From Ruficoccus sp. ZRK36 (GTDB taxonomy: Bacteria; Verrucomicrobiota; Verrucomicrobiia; Opitutales; Cerasicoccaceae), in contig NZ_CP080649.1 in the NCBI RefSeq assembly GCF_019603315.1, forward strand, positions 1,906,176 to 1,970,175: DNA of 64,000 nucleotides. Reading direction: 5' to 3'. Below, piece after piece: positions 1 to 8,393 of this stretch. The notes below the pieces were generated by a model. The model worked only from the letters and a program-made list of their open reading frames with translations, did not search any database and was not told the origin of the DNA. Positions within the stretch are counted from its first letter, which is position 1. Each line of letters opens with the position of its first letter. The position numbers and the translations under genes were made by a program.

Positions 1-652
1 GCGTGCCCTCGCTGCCGAGGAAGAGCTGGGTGAGGTCCGGACCAGAGGCATGGCGCGGCACGGGTAGGGTGTTAATGATCTTCCCCTCGGGGGTGACCAT
101 CTCCACGGACATGGTCATGTCTTCGATTTTGCCGTACTTGGTCGAAAGCACGCCGGTGCCGCGGTGGGCGAGGAAGCCCCCGAGCGTGGCGCAGCCGATC
201 GATGCCGGGAAGTGCATGGTGGAGAAGCCCGCCTTTTCCGTGGCCCACTCCAGCTGCTGCATATTGCAGCCGGTCTCCGCCGTGATGGTCAGCGCCTTCT
301 CGTCAACCTCGATCACGCGGTTGAGTTTCTTCGTATCCAGGCTGATGCCTCCGAAAACGGGCAGCGCGCCGCCCTGCGAGCCGGAGCCGCCGCCCCAGGG
401 TGTGACGGGGATCTTGTACTTGTTGGCGATTTTCATCACCTCGGCCACAGCCTCGGTCGTCTCCGGAGTCACGATGATGTCCGGGCAGCGCGGGGTCTCG
501 CCACGGTCGTGCCAGAGTTCGGGCACCCAGTAGTAGTCGATGGAGTGCCCCAGCTTATCGGAGGCATCGATGGAGACATTGTCTTCGCCGATGGCCCAGG
601 TTAGCTCGCTGCGGATCATCTCGAAGAGGTAATGCGTCGTTTGCGGAAGCAT
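1..652 (-). CDS. FAD-linked oxidase (FAD_binding_4, alkyl-DHAP synthase/GlcD-like), 3' end off window
   Basis: The reading frame is open from an ATG at 652 down to the window edge, giving about 217 N-terminal residues, so the gene is cut by the boundary. The visible part is a PCMH-type FAD-binding domain. It has the flavin-binding stretch PWGGGSGSQGG, then GCATLGGFLAHRGTG and KYGKIEDM, and ends at the GSEGT motif. The ATLGGF/KYG.IED/GP.../GSEGT pattern is most like alkylglycerone-phosphate synthase and related FAD-linked 2-hydroxyacid oxidases. The C-terminal half that would identify the substrate is missing. It lies 44 bp downstream of the FGGY kinase gene on the same strand, so it is probably the distal gene of that sugar operon and may oxidise a sugar-derived hydroxy acid or polyol phosphate. 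Confidence 0.8.
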   Translation of the reverse strand, partial: MLPQTTHYLFEMIRSELTWAIGEDNVSIDASDKLGHSIDYYWVPELWHDRGETPRCPDIIVTPETTEAVAEVMKIANKYKIPVTPWGGGSGSQGGALPVFGGISLDTKKLNRVIEVDEKALTITAETGCNMQQLEWATEKAGFSTMHFPASIGCATLGGFLAHRGTGVLSTKYGKIEDMTMSVEMVTPEGKIINTLPVPRHASGPDLTQLFLGSEGT

Positions 653-696
653 GGGATTTTTCTAGTTTGGATTAAAGGCCGCGTGCCCGGCGCTCG

Positions 697-2193
697 TTAG
701 TCGATTTCACGGTAGACATCCGCCAGCACGTCGTGGATGCGGGTGTACAAGGGAAAGGCTTTGGCGTAGCGGGCGACATTGTCGGGCTGCGGCTTGACCG
801 GCTCGCGCTCACGCAGGCATTTTTTCACCGCGTCGCGTTCGTCGCTAAAGACGCCGGTACCGACACCGGCCAGCAGGCAGGAGCCGTAGGAGGCATCGCA
901 GCCGGAGGGCCGGATGATCTCCCGCCCAAAGACATCGGCCACGATCTGCGTCCACAGCTCGCTCTTGGCGCCGCCGCCAATCAGGCGCAGTTCATTCACG
1001 GGCAGCTGCATCTCTTCAATCGTGCGGAAGCAGTCGCGCAGGGAGAAGACGACCCCCTCCAGCAGGGCACGGATGAAGTCGTCGCGTGTGTGGCGCATGG
1101 TCGCGCCGACAAAGCTTGCCCGCAGCTTTGGGTCCCAGTACGGGGCGCGTTCACCTAAAAGATACGGGTGGAAAAAGAGACCATGTGCACCGGCGCTCGA
1201 ACGCGCAGCAGCATCATCCATCAGGTCGTAAACCTTACGGCCCGTACGGGCGGCCTCGTCGATCTCGGCTTGGCCAAAAAGGTCGCGGAACCACCGCTGA
1301 GAGCGGGCGGCGCAATTTGTCGCCACCACCGTGAACCAAAGTCCCGGCACCACATGCGAATAGGTCAGTGTGCGAGCATTGGGCACGGGTTTGTCCGTCA
1401 TGACATTGACGTTGCCCGCCGTAGCCATCTTGAGAATAAGGCTACCTGGCTCAATCGCGCCCGCGGCATAGTCTTCAATCGCAGCGTCGGATGTGCCGCA
1501 TACGACCGGAATGCCTGCGGGCAGCCCAAACTCTCGGGCGGCCTGTTCAGTGATAGTACCCGTCACCGTCGTCGGGTTGACCAGATCAGGCAGGATCTCC
1601 TGCCGGATGCCTGCGAGCTCGCACAGCGGCTCGGACCAGTCCTGCCGCGCCATATCAAAAAAGAGCGTGCCCTGCGCCTCGATCTTATCCGTACAACACA
1701 CGGCGGTGAGACGCCAGCGCACGTAATCTTTCACAAAGAGCATGTGCTCGGTCTTGCGTAGCGCCTCCGGCTCGTGCCGACTCAGCCAGAGCATCTGCGG
1801 CAGCGTCCAGGTCGGCGCGGCCATCTGGTAGGCGGTCTTGAAAATCAACTCGCCGTGCTCGGCGTTGAGCTCGGCTGCCTCTGCAGCGCTCCGCTGGTCG
1901 GTCCACATGATGACCGGGCGCACGGGCTGCATGTGTTTGTCCAGCAGCACGGCGTTGTGGGTAGAGCCGTCCACGGCGATGGCATCGACTTTTTTCAGAT
2001 CGATCTTTTCGCGCAGCTGATCGAGGCAAGCGCGTACGGCCACGCACCAGTCCTCGGGGTTCTGCTCGGCCCAGCCGGGATGCGGCTGTGCGCTCTCGTA
2101 CTCGGCGAAGCCCTCGCCATGCACGACGCCACTCGCGTCGATCGCGGTGACTTTGCAGCCACTGGTGCCGATATCTATGCCTAGAAGGTACAT
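697..2193 (-). CDS. xylB: FGGY-family carbohydrate kinase, xylulokinase-like
   Basis: This 498-residue protein has the normal FGGY kinase length and begins with the phosphate-binding motif LGIDIGTSGCKV (residues 4-15). WTDQR lies near residue 97. VCGTSDAAIEDYAAGA (from about residue 231) contains the likely catalytic base Asp236, and a GGGAKS stretch belongs to the second actin-like domain. Such kinases phosphorylate ketopentoses such as xylulose, but substrate specificity within the family cannot be read from these motifs. It is 9 bp downstream of an IolB-type isomerase gene and part of a same-strand series with a PfkB kinase and a DeoR regulator. That context suggests a pathway with two phosphorylation steps rather than plain xylose use, and no xylose isomerase gene is visible. 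The symbol is given by family resemblance only. Confidence 0.8.
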   Translation of the reverse strand: MYLLGIDIGTSGCKVTAIDASGVVHGEGFAEYESAQPHPGWAEQNPEDWCVAVRACLDQLREKIDLKKVDAIAVDGSTHNAVLLDKHMQPVRPVIMWTDQRSAAEAAELNAEHGELIFKTAYQMAAPTWTLPQMLWLSRHEPEALRKTEHMLFVKDYVRWRLTAVCCTDKIEAQGTLFFDMARQDWSEPLCELAGIRQEILPDLVNPTTVTGTITEQAAREFGLPAGIPVVCGTSDAAIEDYAAGAIEPGSLILKMATAGNVNVMTDKPVPNARTLTYSHVVPGLWFTVVATNCAARSQRWFRDLFGQAEIDEAARTGRKVYDLMDDAAARSSAGAHGLFFHPYLLGERAPYWDPKLRASFVGATMRHTRDDFIRALLEGVVFSLRDCFRTIEEMQLPVNELRLIGGGAKSELWTQIVADVFGREIIRPSGCDASYGSCLLAGVGTGVFSDERDAVKKCLREREPVKPQPDNVARYAKAFPLYTRIHDVLADVYREID

Positions 2194-2202
2194 GGCGAAA
2201 GC

Positions 2203-2997
2203 CTACTGCATGCGCGCTGCATGGACGGGGTCTTCGTAGCGCTTGAAGCCGCGTTCGTGTCCCGCCATGACCCACAGGTAGTACATGGTGTATCCGGGGG
2301 TGTTCACCGTCGGGTGGTAGCCCTCGGGGATGACGATCGTGTCGTTTTCGCGCACTGGGTAGGCGACATCGGTGCTGGTGTCATCGGTGTAGATCAACTG
2401 CAGACCGAAGCCGGTGGACGGGTTGAAGCGGTAAAAGTACAGCTCTTCCATGTCCAGCTCGCCGGGCGGGTTGTGGAAGTCGTGGCGGTGCGGCGGGTAG
2501 CTGGCCCAGTTTGCCGAGGGCACCCAGGCCTCGCCGACGAACAAGTGCTGCGCGGGTGCGTCGTCACCGATCATGATGACCGCCTCGCGCTGGCAGCCGT
2601 CCTTGCCCAGCTTCATATACGTGTCCTTGACGTCATCGGCGGTGTAGAGGACGGGCTCTCCGGATTTGTCGCAGGGGGATTCGGCGATGGCGACCTCGAC
2701 CGCGCTCTGGCCGGTCAGCTTGACCTCACACTGGGGCGGGATGTAGAGCGTGTACGGATCGCCAGAAAAGACATCCTTGCGGGCTCCGATCACGCCAAAG
2801 TCTTTGCCGCCCGCCTCAGCGTTGCAGGTGCCTCCGAGCACGACGAGCACCAGCTCCTTTTCGCCGGAGTTCACGGACCAGTCTTCGCCGGGGGCAAGCT
2901 TGAGCAGTCCAAAGCCGGTCATTGCCATGCCTTTTTCGCCAATGTCAAAGATGCGGTTAAAGCCGTCCGCAGCGGGGGTTTTGATTAAATGTGTCAT
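2203..2997 (-). CDS. iolB: 5-deoxy-glucuronate isomerase family protein (IolB)
   Basis: This 264-residue bicupin-type isomerase has the IolB signature YPPHRHD (167-173), then LDMEELYFYRFNP and EGYHP. The expected metal ligands are present as His170, His172, a Glu at 184/185 and His228. IolB converts 5-deoxy-D-glucuronate to 5-dehydro-2-deoxy-D-gluconate in inositol breakdown; the KduI relative acts on pectin-derived uronates. The sequence matches IolB better than KduI. Other inositol genes (iolG, iolE, iolD, iolA) are absent from the window, so the enzyme may act in a different uronate or deoxy-sugar route. It sits between the PfkB kinase gene (18-bp gap upstream) and the FGGY kinase gene (9-bp gap downstream), which strongly implies co-transcription. 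Confidence 0.82.
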   Translation of the reverse strand: MTHLIKTPAADGFNRIFDIGEKGMAMTGFGLLKLAPGEDWSVNSGEKELVLVVLGGTCNAEAGGKDFGVIGARKDVFSGDPYTLYIPPQCEVKLTGQSAVEVAIAESPCDKSGEPVLYTADDVKDTYMKLGKDGCQREAVIMIGDDAPAQHLFVGEAWVPSANWASYPPHRHDFHNPPGELDMEELYFYRFNPSTGFGLQLIYTDDTSTDVAYPVRENDTIVIPEGYHPTVNTPGYTMYYLWVMAGHERGFKRYEDPVHAARMQ

Positions 2998-3015
2998 GAT
3001 AAATGGGGGCTGTGT

Positions 3016-3945
3016 TTAAAGGGATGGCGCTGTCGCGCTCTTGATAAAGGCGAGGGCTTCCTCACGGGTCGGGATGCCGGTGCGACCGCCAAGCTTGCGG
3101 CACTTCATGGCCGCAACTGCGGAAGCAAAATGCAGGCAGTCAGCCAAGTCCGGGCCACTGGCCATCGTGTCCACATAGCGGGCTGCAAAAGCTCCGTGAA
3201 AGACATCACCTGCGCCCGTGGTGTCCACCACCTTGACATCGGGTGTAGGGATTTCGTGGATACGCTTCCCGTCAAAGCCAATCGAGCCGTTGCGCCCGAG
3301 CGTCACCCCTGTCCACTCCGGTCCTAGCCGGTGGAGTGCGCGGGCAGCTGCCTGTGGGTCTTTTTCGCCCGTGAATCTTTCGGCAAATACCTCCGAGGCG
3401 ATCACCACCGTGCAGAGCGATAGGAGCCGTTCGATATCGTTCACGAGTGTCCCGGCATCGAGAAAGACGGGGATGTCATGCGCACGGGCAATCTCTGCTG
3501 CGCGGATAGCCGCGGGTGTCTGATGACCGTCCAGATGGAGCGCGCGAGCGGAGAGGATCGCCTCTTCGCTGACCTCATCCGGAGTGAGGGGAGCTGCGCC
3601 GCCATGGGTCCAGGCGATGCTGCGCTTACCGGTGGACTGATCGACCCAGCAATAGGCCGTCGCTGACGAGGTTTCGGTACGTTTTACCAACCACTCCGTG
3701 CTGACTCCTTCTGTGGCGAAGTCTGAGAGGATATTCTCACCGTTGCGATCATCACCGATAGCCCCGATAAAGGTGGTCTTTGCACCGAGACGGGCTGCGG
3801 CCGCGATAGCGGTTGCTGCGGGGCCACCGCCTTGCTCAATGCTTTGAACGATCTGTACCTTGTCGTCCAGTGGGATGTGGGGCAGCAGACAGAGCGTGTC
3901 CCAACTGCAATAGCCCAGGCCCAGGATGTCTGATTTCGATTTCAT
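3016..3945 (-). CDS. PfkB-family sugar kinase, YihV (sulfofructose kinase)-like
   Basis: This 309-residue ribokinase-superfamily protein has the N-terminal glycine-rich signature QGGGPAATA (residues 38-46) and FIGAIGDD. The catalytic motif DTTGAGDVFHGA is at 241-252, with Asp247 as the expected base. The C-terminal MKCRKLGGRTGIP resembles, from memory, the end of E. coli YihV, the 6-deoxy-6-sulfofructose kinase. The glycine-rich block and the VVDTTGAGDVFHGA stretch resemble it too. IolC-type kinases look less similar. It heads a run of catabolic genes downstream of a DeoR regulator; YihV also has a DeoR-type neighbour (YihW). The substrate cannot be settled from sequence alone. Confidence 0.75.
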   Translation of the reverse strand: MKSKSDILGLGYCSWDTLCLLPHIPLDDKVQIVQSIEQGGGPAATAIAAAARLGAKTTFIGAIGDDRNGENILSDFATEGVSTEWLVKRTETSSATAYCWVDQSTGKRSIAWTHGGAAPLTPDEVSEEAILSARALHLDGHQTPAAIRAAEIARAHDIPVFLDAGTLVNDIERLLSLCTVVIASEVFAERFTGEKDPQAAARALHRLGPEWTGVTLGRNGSIGFDGKRIHEIPTPDVKVVDTTGAGDVFHGAFAARYVDTMASGPDLADCLHFASAVAAMKCRKLGGRTGIPTREEALAFIKSATAPSL

Positions 3946-4059
3946 CGGATAAAAACAAGCGGTTTGGCCGTACTCAGGAATCTAGGCCACATGATATGTT
4001 TGAGAACATGCTAGATGCTCTGCTTGGGGTCAATGATAAATATGAAAATAATATCGAGT

Positions 4060-4085
4060 AAATTATCACTTATGGATGATAATTT
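4060..4085. promoter_or_regulatory. Perfect 9-bp inverted repeat, candidate DeoR operator
   Basis: AAATTATCA at 4060-4068 is repeated in inverted form as TGATAATTT at 4077-4085 with an 8-bp spacer. It lies in the 283-bp gap between the DeoR gene and the PfkB gene it probably controls. A shorter inverted repeat, ATGTT-TGAG-AACAT, is at 3996-4009, nearer the PfkB start codon. Either could be an operator; nothing in the sequence proves binding. Confidence 0.4.
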
Positions 4086-4228
4086 GGATTTGGGATAAGC
4101 TTTCTGTAAAGGGGCGCGCGGTCGATTTTGAAACGCGGGGTGGGGTGATGAGCAGGCACAGTAAGGCCGTTGATTGATGCCTGCCGCGGCGCTTTACGCT
4201 GCGGGGAGGCATGCTTTGTTCCAGTGGA

Positions 4229-5032
4229 CTAGAGTATACGGGTCTGGGACTTCGTGCAGGCTTCCTGGATGTCCTCGGGCGGCTGCGTGTCAGACACCAA
4301 AACTGATAACTTTGTGAGATCACAAATGCCAAAAAGTGCTTCCCGCTGGAACTTGGAGGAGTCAGCCAGCAATATCGGGCTTGCCATGTCGGTGAGCCCA
4401 CCCAGGAACCGGGCATGGTCTTCCTGGAACGTGAATGCCCCGTTTACGCTGATTCCGACGGCAGAGAAAAACAGCTTTGTGATGCGCATGCTCTCTACTG
4501 TCTTGGTCGCTATCCCGCCCAGAAACGAGTGTAGCTGGGGGTTGTAGGTGCCCCCGATGCTGATCAGTGTCATCGTCGGCGGCAGTGAGGGGAACTCATT
4601 GATAATCGCGCAGGAGTTGGTGATAATGGTCAGCCGGCCGAGGTTTAGTGCAGCAGCCTCTCGGGCCAGTTGCAGCACCGTGGTCGAGGAATCGAGAAAA
4701 ACCACATCATCCTCCTGCAAGAGGGTAGCCGCCTTGCGGGCGATCTTGCGTTTCGCATCCAACTGTCGGGTCATTCGCTCTCCGAAGCGGGATTGCGCCC
4801 AATCCTCTGGCCGCGATTCAGCTTCGATGTAACCTACGCCACCATGTGTCCGGGATATCAGTCCTTCTCCGGCCAGTTCGTTCACATCCCGATAAATAGT
4901 GGGGATAGAGACATCGAACTGCTGGCCGATCTCCTCGACAGTGCAATGGCGGCGATTTTTGATAAAATCGAGGATTTCACGCCTCCTTGTCTGACTGGGT
5001 TTGTTGCCTGATATCGCTTTCACCGCCAGCAT
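4229..5032 (-). CDS. DeoR-family transcriptional regulator
   Basis: This 267-residue protein has an N-terminal DeoR helix-turn-helix (about residues 15-70: RRREILDFIKNRRHCTVEEI, IPTIYRDVNELAGEGLISRTHGG). The C-terminal sugar-phosphate sensing domain begins near residue 90 and includes DSSTTVLQLA, TNS and a final LLADSSKF. Members repress sugar operons and are released by a phosphorylated sugar. It is transcribed in the same direction as the downstream kinase/isomerase genes, 283 bp upstream of the first, so it is the likely local regulator. An imperfect hairpin at 4177-4212 lies just beyond its stop codon but has no following U-run. Confidence 0.88.
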   Translation of the reverse strand: MLAVKAISGNKPSQTRRREILDFIKNRRHCTVEEIGQQFDVSIPTIYRDVNELAGEGLISRTHGGVGYIEAESRPEDWAQSRFGERMTRQLDAKRKIARKAATLLQEDDVVFLDSSTTVLQLAREAAALNLGRLTIITNSCAIINEFPSLPPTMTLISIGGTYNPQLHSFLGGIATKTVESMRITKLFFSAVGISVNGAFTFQEDHARFLGGLTDMASPILLADSSKFQREALFGICDLTKLSVLVSDTQPPEDIQEACTKSQTRIL

Positions 5033-5139
5033 GTTGATGATAAATTCTCATTTTTTACAAGTATATAATCACCTCGCGCCCTCCTCCAGGTGGTTAAGCC
5101 ACGGACATGGGGGAGGGCACGGTGGGAAGCGGGATGGGA

Positions 5140-6006
5140 TTATACCGCGTCGAAAACACGGACGTAATCGACCTCGAAGAAATCGGGAAGGACGGCGTTG
5201 TGGAGATCCTTCGATGCGCGGGAGGGGAAGCCGTCTTCACCGCTGGCGACTTCTTCGAGCCCACCGCGGTTGACGCCAAAGCCTTCATGGTGGTAGCCGT
5301 GGCACTCGGTCGAGACGAGGATGTACTGCTCGACCTCCGAGACCGGCGCTTTTTGCACCCCGACCTCTTTACCGTCCGCATAGAACACGTATCCATCCGG
5401 GCTCCAGTCTACCGCATAGCGATGCCAGCCATCTTCTGTCTCTTCGTAGGGATACCAGAAATGACCGTGCCAGGTAGAGTCCTTGCCGTAACCGCCCCAG
5501 CCGTTTCCGCAGCCGATCAGCCCCTGCTTGTGCTGCTTGTAGTTCTCCATGATGTCGCATTCGACTCCGCCGAAGCGGGGGTCGGGGTGCGCACCGATAC
5601 ACGGTGACTGCAGCCAGAAGGCTGCATGCCATCCGGGATTCTTGGGCAGACGGCAGCGGATCTCATAGAAGCCATAGCGGTGCAGGAACTTCATCGGCTG
5701 GTAGGAGCCAAAGGGCCAGAAGCCGTCGCTGTCCTTGGGGATGTCATAGGTGAGAGAGCCCGTCTGCAGGTGGGCTGAGTAAAACTCGCCGTCTTTCTTG
5801 ACCAGATTGATACGCAGCTTGCTGTCATCGACCTCGACGCCCTCAGTCGTGAAAGTCGGGGAAGGACGCCCCCAGAAGTTCAGCCGATAGTTCCACTTGG
5901 ATTCGTCCAGCTCCTCGCCGTCAAACTCGTCATTCCAGACCAGTTTCCAGTTTTTGTTTTCGGGCAGCAGGCTGTCTGCATGCCCATTCAGTTGGTAGCT
6001 CTTCAT
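5140..6006 (-). CDS. Glycoside hydrolase family 16 protein
   Basis: This 288-residue protein is a single GH16 jelly-roll domain. WKLVWNDEFDGEELDESKW is the typical GH16 opening, and YGFYEIRCRLP precedes the catalytic ExDxxE motif, seen here as ECDIME with Glu149, Asp151 and Glu154. The second motif position is usually Ile, Leu or Val and is Cys here. GH16 enzymes cleave beta-1,3/1,4-glucans or marine galactans such as agar, carrageenan and porphyran. No signal peptide is visible at the chosen start, which is odd for a polysaccharidase. It may act inside the cell, or the true start may differ. It is followed upstream by a PEP-CTERM gene and a divergent LacI regulator. Confidence 0.85.
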   Translation of the reverse strand: MKSYQLNGHADSLLPENKNWKLVWNDEFDGEELDESKWNYRLNFWGRPSPTFTTEGVEVDDSKLRINLVKKDGEFYSAHLQTGSLTYDIPKDSDGFWPFGSYQPMKFLHRYGFYEIRCRLPKNPGWHAAFWLQSPCIGAHPDPRFGGVECDIMENYKQHKQGLIGCGNGWGGYGKDSTWHGHFWYPYEETEDGWHRYAVDWSPDGYVFYADGKEVGVQKAPVSEVEQYILVSTECHGYHHEGFGVNRGGLEEVASGEDGFPSRASKDLHNAVLPDFFEVDYVRVFDAV

Positions 6007-6070
6007 TCCGGGGTGTTCTTTGATTGCGATTATTCTAGTCCTGCAGTGTTAGGCGGAAACTTAATGATGA

Positions 6071-6904
6071 CTATGCCTGGCTCTTGGAATAGCGCTTGCG
6101 CAGCGTGGCAATAGTGATCGGCAGGATGACAAGTGCGAGCCAACCGGCTGTGCTGGACTCGGGGATGCTGATGGCTGAGTTTACTTCGATGTTGTCCAGG
6201 TAGATTTCACCGCTGAAGCCAGCCTTGGGGTTAAAGTTGAACATTCCGATGGGGGTGTCTTGCGCGAGACCTCCAGAGTTGTTGGGAATGTCTTGGCCGA
6301 TGAGCTGGTTATTCAGGTAGACATCGATCGTGCCTGCAGCGATTGTCTGGCCGGAGTAGTCCAACTCGCTGGACGAGTTGTTGAAGACGATGGTCAGGCT
6401 GTTGACCGTATCGGTGCTGTATGTGGCCAGCTCATCTCCTTTTCCGACATAGGTTTCGGCGCTGGAGTAGATGACGCCTTTGTTGATTAATAGGGCAAAG
6501 GCTGTTGAGCTGTTCGAGCTCGAAGTGCCGACGCGTAGGATGAGATAGTCACTGCTGGACCAGCTTGAGGACTCGGGTGTATAAAAATCAAAGCTCATCT
6601 GCCCGGTAGTGGACGTATTCGCGAAGGTATTGGTCGAGATGACGGCCTGGCTCGCGATATTGCTACCCGATAGCAGGGCGTACTTGTTGTCTGTTCCGGG
6701 AAAGATTTGCGACGAGTCATTCTCTGCGTCGAAGGTGATGACACTCGATACGCCATTCCAGTTGTCGGTGGGGGTGCCATGGGGGATCGTCTGGCCGGCG
6801 GTGTACTCGTCAAAGCTCTCTTCGAACATGACGGTGGCGTTGGCCTGTGTGAAAGCTCCGATAGAGAGCATCAGGGCAGTGGGGAGAATAAGCTTTTTAA
6901 ACAT
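6071..6904 (-). CDS. PEP-CTERM sorting domain protein
   Basis: This 277-residue exported protein has a signal peptide (MFKKLILPTALMLSIGAFTQANA, cleavage near residue 23). A beta-rich, Ser/Thr-rich body follows, resembling a concanavalin-like or carbohydrate-binding fold. The C-terminus is a PEP-CTERM tail: IPESSTAGW, a hydrophobic helix and the basic end RKRYSK. Such tails are cleaved by exosortase and anchor or export extracellular matrix proteins. The motif here is PES rather than the canonical PEP. It is 64 bp upstream of the GH16 gene on the same strand, so the two may be co-expressed. The body was not matched to a named family. Confidence 0.75.
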   Translation of the reverse strand: MFKKLILPTALMLSIGAFTQANATVMFEESFDEYTAGQTIPHGTPTDNWNGVSSVITFDAENDSSQIFPGTDNKYALLSGSNIASQAVISTNTFANTSTTGQMSFDFYTPESSSWSSSDYLILRVGTSSSNSSTAFALLINKGVIYSSAETYVGKGDELATYSTDTVNSLTIVFNNSSSELDYSGQTIAAGTIDVYLNNQLIGQDIPNNSGGLAQDTPIGMFNFNPKAGFSGEIYLDNIEVNSAISIPESSTAGWLALVILPITIATLRKRYSKSQA

Positions 6905-7209
6905 GTTGGCTGTGTGGTTGGGGTTATGAGATTTGATGGCTCGAACTTAGGGTATTCGGGAGAGGCCGGAAAGCCCCTCATCACACACACAGTTTTGTCA
7001 TGTTTTAAATAGCGTTTTGTTTGCGTCGTATTAATTTCGGTAGGTCACTTGAAAGCCTTTTGTCTATTGCGTTTTCAATAATCGAATGACCACTTCGATC
7101 GAATCGCATTAAGGCCATTCGTTCAGGCATCATTTTCCTGTTTTCCAGTAGATCTGTAGAACTTTCATTCTTGACTGTTTCGTAAACCTGGGATGATTCA
7201 CGCAGGTGT
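6905..7209. other. Divergent intergenic region with a 10-bp palindrome
   Basis: This gap separates the start of the PEP-CTERM gene (minus) from that of the LacI gene (plus), so it must hold both promoters. The palindrome TTCGATCGAA lies at 7094-7103, with the related sequence ATCGAAT just upstream at about 7081. A LacI-type protein encoded next door could bind such a site. No clear -35/-10 pair was recognised. Confidence 0.35.
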
Positions 7210-8268
7210 GTGAGTAAGCAAAAACGTATCACTCAGCAAGATATTGCCCGGCGTGCTGGCGTCCACCGTTCGACAGTTTCGCAGGCTCTGAAGAATCATC
7301 CGGTCATCCCGAGAAAGACATGTGAGCGTATTCAGCGGCTCGCTGAGGAGATGGGTTACCGGCCTGATCCGATGCTTTCGGCTTTGGCCTCATACCGTAA
7401 CCGCAACCATGCGCACACGTTCATGGGGACAATGGCCTGGCTTTATATCACCGACCGTGAGCCGTTGGATAGCTGGCGCTACAGCCGCACAAATGTGCTC
7501 TACTACGAGGGTGCCTTGAAGCGGGCTGACCAGCATGGCTACAAACTGGAGCTGTTTGAGTTTAACAGTCAGGAAATCTCGATACAGCGCATGGCTTCCA
7601 TCCTTAAGGCCCGCAACATCGCAGGTGTGCTTTTATGTCCCTTGCGTGGGGCCAATATCGAAATGGATTTTTGCTGGGATGACTTTTCGTTTATTACCTT
7701 CGGGTACAGCCTTAAAAAGCCCGAGCTTCACACGGTCACTTCTACGCAGTACCGTTCCATGGTGCAGACCATGAACAAGATGCACGAGCGCGGCTATCGG
7801 CGGATCGCCTACGTGTTTAACAACGAGCACAGTAAACGCACCGATAACAATTATCTGTCTGCCTATCTGTCCGCCCAGTTCCAGATCGGAGAACCGCCGC
7901 TGGTTTTCGACTATGAGTGGCGGGACGCAAAAGATCTGGCTCAGCGCCTCGAATCCGTTGACCTGGAGGCCATTGTCACGGGTGACCCTTATCTCATGGA
8001 GCGCATGCAAAAGGTTGGGGTGCGTGTGCCTGAAGACACTGCCATGGCCTGCCCGCTACTGCTGTCCAACACGAGTGATCAAACAGGAGTGTACGAGAAC
8101 TCCGAGCATATCGGTGTCGTTGCTGTCGATTGCTTGACGAAGCTCATCATGCACGGTGATCGAGGCATCCCAAAGCTTGTCCAGCGAACCCATATCGAAG
8201 GGGAGTGGATCGAGGGAAAAAGTCTTCCGGACCGTCGCAAGCAGAAGAAAACTCCGCGTCGAACTTGA
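7210..8268 (+). CDS. LacI-family transcriptional regulator
   Basis: This 352-residue protein starts at a GTG. The N-terminal helix-turn-helix is ITQQDIARRAGVHRSTVSQA (about residues 7-26), followed by the hinge-side sequence GYRPDPMLSALASYR. The rest is a periplasmic-binding-protein-like effector domain. The PxxSALxxxR continuation after the HTH is shared with the truncated regulator at the right edge of the window, so the two are paralogues of one subfamily. It is divergent from the PEP-CTERM/GH16 pair and probably regulates it, perhaps in response to an oligosaccharide. The effector is unknown. Confidence 0.88.
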   Translation: MSKQKRITQQDIARRAGVHRSTVSQALKNHPVIPRKTCERIQRLAEEMGYRPDPMLSALASYRNRNHAHTFMGTMAWLYITDREPLDSWRYSRTNVLYYEGALKRADQHGYKLELFEFNSQEISIQRMASILKARNIAGVLLCPLRGANIEMDFCWDDFSFITFGYSLKKPELHTVTSTQYRSMVQTMNKMHERGYRRIAYVFNNEHSKRTDNNYLSAYLSAQFQIGEPPLVFDYEWRDAKDLAQRLESVDLEAIVTGDPYLMERMQKVGVRVPEDTAMACPLLLSNTSDQTGVYENSEHIGVVAVDCLTKLIMHGDRGIPKLVQRTHIEGEWIEGKSLPDRRKQKKTPRRT

Positions 8269-8393
8269 TAAGGCAGGGATGCTCCGCTCGAGGTTTAGAG
8301 CCATCAGCATCCTCTATGGGCCGCTCGTTATCTAGCGCATTCCTGCACGGTTGAGTCTGTGATGAAGTGGGCCTGGCAACTACATTTATCAGG

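Noticed and set aside
4177..4212. Imperfect hairpin downstream of the DeoR gene as a terminator
   Set aside because: The stem ATGCCT/AGGCAT plus GC pairs is present, but there is no U-run after it on the minus strand.
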